DNA of 64,000 nt from Polynucleobacter brandtiae. Its GTDB lineage: Bacteria; Pseudomonadota; Gammaproteobacteria; Burkholderiales; Burkholderiaceae. This document shows, one piece after another, positions 59,517-64,000 of this stretch. The notes beneath the pieces were generated by a model that was not told the origin of the DNA, ran no database searches, and saw only the letters and a program-made list of their open reading frames with translations. Position numbers and translations under genes: made by a program. The DNA is taken from NCBI RefSeq assembly GCF_002797575.1, contig NZ_PGTX01000003.1:186001-250000 (forward strand), given 5' to 3'. Positions within the stretch are counted from its first letter, which is position 1; each line of letters starts with the position of its first letter.

Positions 59517-60085
59517 AGCTCCTGAAGATCATGTCAGTAGCCAAAATAATCGCTACCCTTTTAATATTACTTAGCTTTTCCATCCCAAGCGCCTATGCTG
59601 AAAAAGCAGATCAAGATAAGCCAATTGTCTTAGAGGCTGAGAAAGTCTCCGTCAATGATGTACAACAGATTTATGACCTAGAGGGGGAGGTACTCCTTAC
59701 TAAAGGTAGCATCCTTATTAAAGGTGAAAAAGGAAATATCAAAGTAGATCCTGAAGGCTATGAGTATGTTGATGTGCAAGGTAATACTCAATCTACTGCC
59801 AGCTTTAGACAAAGGCGGGAAGGACCTACGGATGAGTTTATGCAAGGGAGCGGTCAAGGCGTTCTCTATAACGCAAAAACTGAGTTACTCACATTGACTG
59901 GTGATGCAAGCTTAAAACGCCTTTTGAACATGCAAATGCTTGACCAATTGCGGGGATGGAAAATTGACTATGATGATGTTCAGCAAGCTTATAAAGTCTA
60001 CCCGCCACCTAATGCTAATGCAGCAGACTTACCTCTTGCCAGAGCAATCCTTTCACCACGAAGAAAAGCTACACTAGAGAAATGA
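59513..60085 (+). CDS. lptA: LPS periplasmic bridge protein LptA
   Basis: Periplasmic filament protein carrying LPS from LptC to LptD. A signal peptide ([20 protein letters not shown]) is followed by an OstA-type beta-jellyroll ([28 protein letters not shown] and [19 protein letters not shown]). It has 190 residues. It overlaps lptC and lptB by 4 bp each, so the three are tightly coupled. Confidence 0.94.
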   Translation: MKLLKIMSVAKIIATLLILLSFSIPSAYAEKADQDKPIVLEAEKVSVNDVQQIYDLEGEVLLTKGSILIKGEKGNIKVDPEGYEYVDVQGNTQSTASFRQRREGPTDEFMQGSGQGVLYNAKTELLTLTGDASLKRLLNMQMLDQLRGWKIDYDDVQQAYKVYPPPNANAADLPLARAILSPRRKATLEK

Positions 60086-60849
60086 CCACGGATTCCAGTA
60101 AACAGCAAAAGACCCCAACGCTAAGCGCTCAACACCTTCAAAAACGCTATGGCTCACGCACGGTAGTAAAAAATGTGTCAATCGAGGTGAAGTGTGGTGA
60201 AGTCGTTGGATTGCTCGGCCCTAATGGAGCTGGTAAAACTACTTCGTTTTACATGATTGTGGGATTGGTGCCTCTGGATGGAGGAGGCATCATTCTGGAT
60301 GGTACTGATATCACCCATCTACCTATTCATGAGCGGGCCCGTATGGGCCTGTCCTATCTTCCCCAAGAAGCCTCTGTTTTTAGAAAGCTTAATGTCGCTG
60401 AAAATATTCAGGCTGTGCTGGAGTTACAAGTTCAGGCTGGCAAGCGTTTAAGTAAGGCTGAGATTGAACACCGCCTTGACGAGTTGTTGAGTGAACTACA
60501 AATTACCCATTTACGTAATAACCCCGCACTCTCGTTATCTGGGGGAGAGCGTCGACGAGTAGAAATAGCCCGAGCACTTGCTTCACAACCGAAGTTCATT
60601 CTGCTTGATGAGCCCTTTGCTGGTGTCGACCCTATTGCCGTTGGAGAAATTCAACGAATTGTGCGTTTCTTGAGAGATCGTCAGATTGGCGTCCTCATCA
60701 CAGATCACAATGTTCGAGAGACTCTGGGTATTTGTGACCATGCTTACATCATTAGCGAAGGTAGCGTACTGGCTGCTGGAAAACCCGATGACATTATTGA
60801 AAACGATGCCGTCAGAAGAGTCTATCTAGGCGAAAACTTCCGTATGTAA
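60082..60849 (+). CDS. lptB: LPS export ABC transporter ATPase LptB
   Basis: Cytoplasmic ATPase dimer driving LPS extraction with LptF/LptG. Walker A is GPNGAGKT (46-53), the signature [13 protein letters not shown], Walker [14 protein letters not shown] and the switch His [11 protein letters not shown]. It has 255 residues. It closes the kds-lpt operon; rpoN, often next in relatives, is not here. Confidence 0.97.
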   Translation: MTTDSSKQQKTPTLSAQHLQKRYGSRTVVKNVSIEVKCGEVVGLLGPNGAGKTTSFYMIVGLVPLDGGGIILDGTDITHLPIHERARMGLSYLPQEASVFRKLNVAENIQAVLELQVQAGKRLSKAEIEHRLDELLSELQITHLRNNPALSLSGGERRRVEIARALASQPKFILLDEPFAGVDPIAVGEIQRIVRFLRDRQIGVLITDHNVRETLGICDHAYIISEGSVLAAGKPDDIIENDAVRRVYLGENFRM

Positions 60850-61050
60850 GATGGTCTCGATGTATTTGAGTCATTAAAAACATTTATTTAATAGAAATAC
60901 TCGATACCCCCTTGGTTTTCAGCAAAATCGCTGATACGCTGGAGGTTCATGAGATTTACTTTCCAATAAATCAATACCACTTTACAGGGGCTCGCTGCGC
61001 ACCCCGGCTGATGCTTTGCGCATGCATTTTGATTTGAATAGGAGCTGCTG
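60850..61050. other. Gap between lptB and hpf where rpoN is usual
   Basis: These 201 bp contain no reading frame resembling sigma-54 or a fragment of it. A weak sigma-70-like promoter (TTGAGT at 60866-60871, 17-bp spacer, TAATAG at 60889-60894) may drive hpf. A good AGGAG ribosome site lies just before the hpf ATG. No -24/-12 type element was seen. Confidence 0.5.
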
Positions 61051-61380
61051 ATGAATTTAAAGATTAATAGCCGTCATGTCGAAGTTTCCCCAGCAATGCG
61101 TACCCATCTTGAAGCTGGGTTAGCCAAAATTCGTAAGCACTTTGATCACGTTCTCGATGCGTCTGCCTTTCTTATCGTGGATAACGCTAAAGAAAAAGAT
61201 TTACGGCAAACTGCTGAAATTACACTCCATCTGAAGGGTAAGGAGCTTTTTGCTCAATCACACCATGCTGATCTGTATCACGCTATGGACTCGGTGGTCG
61301 AGAAACTAGAACGCCAAGTGGTGAAGCATAAAGAAAAAATTCAAAATCATCACCACGAAAAAAGCTTTGAGCAATCTTAA
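61051..61380 (+). CDS. hpf: Ribosome hibernation promoting factor (short form)
   Basis: A 109-residue protein of the RaiA/HPF family that binds the decoding centre of idle 30S subunits and favours 100S dimers. The fold is beta-alpha-beta-beta-beta-alpha with MNLKINSRHVEVSPAMRTHLE at the start and DLYHAMDSVVEKLERQV near the end. It has no C-terminal dimerisation domain, so it is the short form. It is 27 bp upstream of ptsN, as in Pseudomonas and Burkholderia. Confidence 0.93.
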   Translation: MNLKINSRHVEVSPAMRTHLEAGLAKIRKHFDHVLDASAFLIVDNAKEKDLRQTAEITLHLKGKELFAQSHHADLYHAMDSVVEKLERQVVKHKEKIQNHHHEKSFEQS

Positions 61381-61407
61381 TTATCAGGGCACCTATAATC
61401 ATTGACT

Positions 61408-61866
61408 ATGAATGCCCTGACTGATCTTTTTACTATAGACCGCATTGCCTTAAACAGCCCCTGCATTAACCGGGCCGAGGCATTTGCGGCTGTAGGTCAA
61501 CTTTTCTCTACCCAAGTAGGTCTTGAAGCTGATGCGATAGTAGCCTTTCTCAATGCACGCGAAGATCTGGGCTCCACCGCACTGGGTGCTGGTGTTGCCA
61601 TTCCACATGGCCGCGTTAAAGGCTTGAAGCAACCTATTGCAGCCTTTTTTAAACTCCAAGAGCCGATTGACTTTGCCTCCCCTGATGGCGAAGCTGTTTC
61701 TATTCTGATTTTTTTGTTGGTGCCTGAAAAAGCGACCCAGCAACACCTTGAGATCTTGTCCTCGATTGCGCAATTGCTTTCAGATCCAGGTGCACGCAAG
61801 ACACTCGCCTCTGAAGATGACCCAAAAAAGATTTGCAATCTTTTGCAATCTTGGGGCTCAGCATGA
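61408..61866 (+). CDS. ptsN: PTS IIA-like nitrogen regulatory protein PtsN (EIIA-Ntr)
   Basis: Regulatory phosphocarrier of the nitrogen PTS. The phospho-accepting histidine lies in [14 protein letters not shown] (H67 from this start). The PTS EIIA type 2 domain fills the 152 residues. The ATG at 61408 is preferred over the TTG at 61402. It overlaps hprK by 4 bp. In the absence of a local rpoN its targets would be K+ transport or sensor kinases, as known for the family. Confidence 0.94.
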   Translation: MNALTDLFTIDRIALNSPCINRAEAFAAVGQLFSTQVGLEADAIVAFLNAREDLGSTALGAGVAIPHGRVKGLKQPIAAFFKLQEPIDFASPDGEAVSILIFLLVPEKATQQHLEILSSIAQLLSDPGARKTLASEDDPKKICNLLQSWGSA

Positions 61867-62852
61867 TGACGCAACCACTCCTGCTAGCGGGAGTGACTGC
61901 CCAGCAAATCTTTGACGACAATGTGTCAGAGTTGAAACTCTCTTGGGTCAGGGGGCTTGAGGGGGCTGACCGCACCTTTCCACCAGAGGCTGTCAAAGCC
62001 GCTGCAGCTAGCTCAGACTTAGTTGGCCACTTGAACCTCATTCATCCCAGTCGAATTCAGATTTTTGGGGAACAAGAAGTCGTTTATCACGCAGAGTTAG
62101 ACCAAAAACAAAGACAAGATCAAATTGCCAGCCTCATTTCCAAAACGCCACCCTGTGTGATTGTGGCTGATGGCAAGGCGGCTGATGCGGACCTTCAGCT
62201 GTTTTGCCAAAGATCCTCAACACCCTTGTTCACAACTACTATTTCTGCTGCCGAGGTAATTGATCATTTGCGCACCTATCTGACTAAGATTGGCGCACCA
62301 CAGATCACTATGCATGGTGTATTTATGGACATCCTTGGTTTAGGCGTGTTGATCACGGGAGAATCAGGCTTAGGAAAAAGTGAGCTAGGCTTAGAGCTCA
62401 TTTCCCGAGGTCATGGCTTGGTCGCGGATGATGCAGTAGATTTTGCACGCCTTGGACCGGATTACATTGAAGGCCGTTGTCCAGTCATCCTGCGCAATCT
62501 ACTAGAAGTACGCGGATTGGGTTTATTGGATATTCGGACGATTTTTGGCGAAACTGCCGTGCGGCGCAAGTTGAAATTACGTCTGATCGTTCAGCTAGTT
62601 CGCCGCAACGATGGAGAGTTTGAACGCCTGCCACTAGAAACGCAACACATTAACGTTCTGGGTGTTCCCATCAGAACTGTCAAAATTCAAGTGGCTGCAG
62701 GAAGAAACTTAGCTGTTCTAGTCGAGGCAGCGGTACGCAATACGATTTTGCAATTACGCGGCATCGATACCCTTAAGGAGTTTATTGAACGCCAGCGCTT
62801 GCAGATGACTATAGAAGCTGAGTCCACTAAATTGCAAGGACGCCTGATTTAA
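61863..62852 (+). CDS. hprK: HPr kinase/phosphorylase HprK
   Basis: Bifunctional Ser kinase/phosphorylase for HPr-type proteins. The Walker A loop GESGLGKS is at residues 166-173, followed by [13 protein letters not shown] and the family signature [15 protein letters not shown]. It has 329 residues from the ATG at 61863, which forms an ATGA overlap with ptsN. It is a normal member of the betaproteobacterial hpf-ptsN-hprK-rapZ cluster and does not imply Gram-positive type catabolite repression. Confidence 0.95.
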   Translation: MMTQPLLLAGVTAQQIFDDNVSELKLSWVRGLEGADRTFPPEAVKAAAASSDLVGHLNLIHPSRIQIFGEQEVVYHAELDQKQRQDQIASLISKTPPCVIVADGKAADADLQLFCQRSSTPLFTTTISAAEVIDHLRTYLTKIGAPQITMHGVFMDILGLGVLITGESGLGKSELGLELISRGHGLVADDAVDFARLGPDYIEGRCPVILRNLLEVRGLGLLDIRTIFGETAVRRKLKLRLIVQLVRRNDGEFERLPLETQHINVLGVPIRTVKIQVAAGRNLAVLVEAAVRNTILQLRGIDTLKEFIERQRLQMTIEAESTKLQGRLI

Positions 62853-62853
62853 T

Positions 62854-63744
62854 ATGCAAATTAATCTGATTACCGGCATCTCTGGCTCAGGTAAATCAGT
62901 TGCACTCAGGGCGTTTGAAGACGCTGGCTACGATTGCGTTGATAACCTTCCAGTAACATTACTGGAAAGTCTCATCACTACGCTGGAAAAAGAGATGAGT
63001 GAGCGTGTAGCCGTAGCGATAGATGCTCGGCGCGGTCAATCTTTGACAGAGCTCCCCAAAATACTAGAAAACTTGCGTACCCATCACCAGGTAAGAATTG
63101 TCTTTTTAAATGCGGACACCAACACCCTCGTACAGCGCTTCTCAGAAACACGTCGACGTCACCCGCTCTCTGGAAAAACCAAGCAAACGCAAGCGGCCAC
63201 ACTGATTGAAGCTATTGATAAAGAACGTAACCTTCTAGAACCACTGCGAACACAAGCACACAGCATCGATACGAGCAATCTACCAGCACATGCATTGCGA
63301 TCTTGGATACAGGATTTACTGAAAGACAAGCCTCTTGGATTAACAGTCGTGTTTGAATCTTTTGGATTTAAAAAAGGAGTGCCCAGTGAAGCAGATCTGG
63401 TCTTTGATGTGCGCTGCCTGCCTAACCCCCACTATGACAAAGTATTGCGTCCGCTAACCGGAAAAGATCAGCCTGTAAAAGAATTTTTAGAGCAAATTCC
63501 GGAAGTCATCAGCATGGAAAAAGACATTACTCAGTTTATTGAGAAATGGCTGCCTCACTATATTGCAGATGGACGCAGTTATCTGACTATTGCCATTGGC
63601 TGTACCGGTGGACAGCATCGCTCTGTCTATCTGGTCGCTCGTATTGCCGATCACTTCTATGCAAAAAAATATTTAGGGGCATTGCAGATTAATTTTCTTA
63701 GTCGTCACCGTGAGCTAGACTCAATCCCTGCAGTAGCAATTTAA
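62854..63744 (+). CDS. rapZ: RNase adapter protein RapZ
   Basis: In E. coli this nucleotide-binding protein presents the GlmZ small RNA to RNase E and senses glucosamine-6-phosphate. Walker A GISGSGKS is residues 8-15; the C-terminal domain carries VFDVRCLPNPHYD and IAIGCTGGQHRSVYLVARI. It has 296 residues. It begins 1 bp after hprK and its 3' end overlaps the convergent mutY by 47 bp. Confidence 0.96.
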   Translation: MQINLITGISGSGKSVALRAFEDAGYDCVDNLPVTLLESLITTLEKEMSERVAVAIDARRGQSLTELPKILENLRTHHQVRIVFLNADTNTLVQRFSETRRRHPLSGKTKQTQAATLIEAIDKERNLLEPLRTQAHSIDTSNLPAHALRSWIQDLLKDKPLGLTVVFESFGFKKGVPSEADLVFDVRCLPNPHYDKVLRPLTGKDQPVKEFLEQIPEVISMEKDITQFIEKWLPHYIADGRSYLTIAIGCTGGQHRSVYLVARIADHFYAKKYLGALQINFLSRHRELDSIPAVAI

Positions 63745-64000
63745 TAGGCTGTGGCAAGCCGTATTTACCGAGCTGGTCCAAAGAAACCCACCTTAGATTT
63801 TCACTAGAAAATTCTAGCGCTTGGTTGACCGATACATGCCAGATTTGCATCCATAAACGTCTATGCGTAAAGACATGCTTAATTCGCTCACCTTGAATAA
63901 GGGTCTTGCAGTGTCGACCGATAGTCAAGTGATTTTCTTCCGGTAACGTCAGTGCAAGCAGGGCTTTACTTGTCATTTGAAGTGAGGCAACCTCATTCAA
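63698..64000 (-). CDS. mutY: Adenine DNA glycosylase MutY, C-terminal part (cut by window edge)
   Basis: The last 100 residues of a reading frame that runs off the right edge. The Nudix-like C-terminal domain of MutY, which recognises 8-oxoguanine, is recognisable from KHVFTHRRLWMQIWHV, LRWVSLDQLGKYGLPQPIKL and the PxPIxxLL ending. The HhH-GPD catalytic domain and Fe-S cysteines lie outside the window. Assignment is by C-terminal motif only. Its tail overlaps rapZ on the opposite strand. Confidence 0.82.
   Translation of the reverse strand: MNEVASLQMTSKALLALTLPEENHLTIGRHCKTLIQGERIKHVFTHRRLWMQIWHVSVNQALEFSSENLRWVSLDQLGKYGLPQPIKLLLQGLSLAHGDD

Noticed and set aside
61497..62041. 125- and 113-codon open frames antisense to ptsN and hprK
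   Set aside because: Both are shadows over conserved motifs, including the PtsN active-site histidine region.
1..64000. CRISPR arrays, insertion sequences, prophage, toxin-antitoxin or defence genes, tRNAs
   Set aside because: No direct-repeat arrays, transposase or integrase motifs, paired small toxin genes or cloverleaf sequences were seen. All sizeable frames resolve to core genes.

Overview
The window reads as a compact, gene-dense stretch of chromosome from a betaproteobacterium of the order Burkholderiales. Moderate-to-low GC, very short gaps and the gene orders lptD-surA-pdxA-rsmA, dusB-fis-purH-ruvCAB and lptCAB-hpf-ptsN-hprK-rapZ suggest a free-living freshwater Polynucleobacter-like organism. 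The genus is an inference from gene order and protein character, not from a search. I see no insertion sequence, prophage, CRISPR array, tRNA or rRNA. Nearly every base is core housekeeping sequence.

Layout. 1-10 kb (mostly +): a putative Na+/H+ antiporter, miaB-ybeY-corC-lnt, glyQ-glyS-gmhB-plsC. 10-16 kb (-): lptD-surA-pdxA-rsmA, the outer-membrane assembly and maturation operon. 16-25.5 kb (+): amgK-murU (cell-wall sugar recycling), pepP, a UbiH-family hydroxylase, dusB-fis, purH, ruvC-ruvA-ruvB. 25.5-30.5 kb: tyrS(-), anmK(+), erpA(-), argC(-), rplM-rpsI(-). 30.5-31.7 kb is the only region with real non-coding content: a candidate FNR-controlled small RNA, an OsmC-family gene and the RNase P RNA gene. 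31.7-47.2 kb (-): pyrC, glycerate kinase, an Atm1-type ABC exporter, nudB, aspS, a DUF502 protein, ubiB, ubiJ, a Tim44-domain protein, ubiE, a DUF971 protein and a 1280-residue FAD/Fe-S oxidoreductase. 47-52 kb: ilvA, a 5'-nucleotidase, queF (+), ssb and an MFS carrier (-). 52-64 kb: uvrA (+), a CPA2 antiporter (-), kdsD-kdsC-lptC-lptA-lptB, hpf-ptsN-hprK-rapZ (+) and the 3' end of mutY (-).

How the genes work together. LPS is the strongest theme: GmhB (heptose), KdsD/KdsC (Kdo), LptB/LptC/LptA and LptD (transport), with SurA as the chaperone for LptD. AmgK, MurU and AnmK point to the peptidoglycan recycling route that bypasses de novo UDP-MurNAc synthesis. UbiB, UbiE, UbiJ and a UbiH-like hydroxylase serve aerobic ubiquinone synthesis. 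RuvABC, UvrA, SSB and MutY are repair functions.

The best candidate for something undescribed is in 30.66-30.82 kb. A perfect FNR-type palindrome sits at -41.5 from a plausible minus-strand promoter, followed by about 105 nt that end in a strong intrinsic terminator and carry a CU-rich segment. That segment is complementary to Shine-Dalgarno sequences of the AGGAGACA type, including one in this window. It is a prediction from sequence alone. Two genes usual in these conserved clusters, rpoN and ybeZ/phoH, are absent from their expected places, which fits a streamlined genome.
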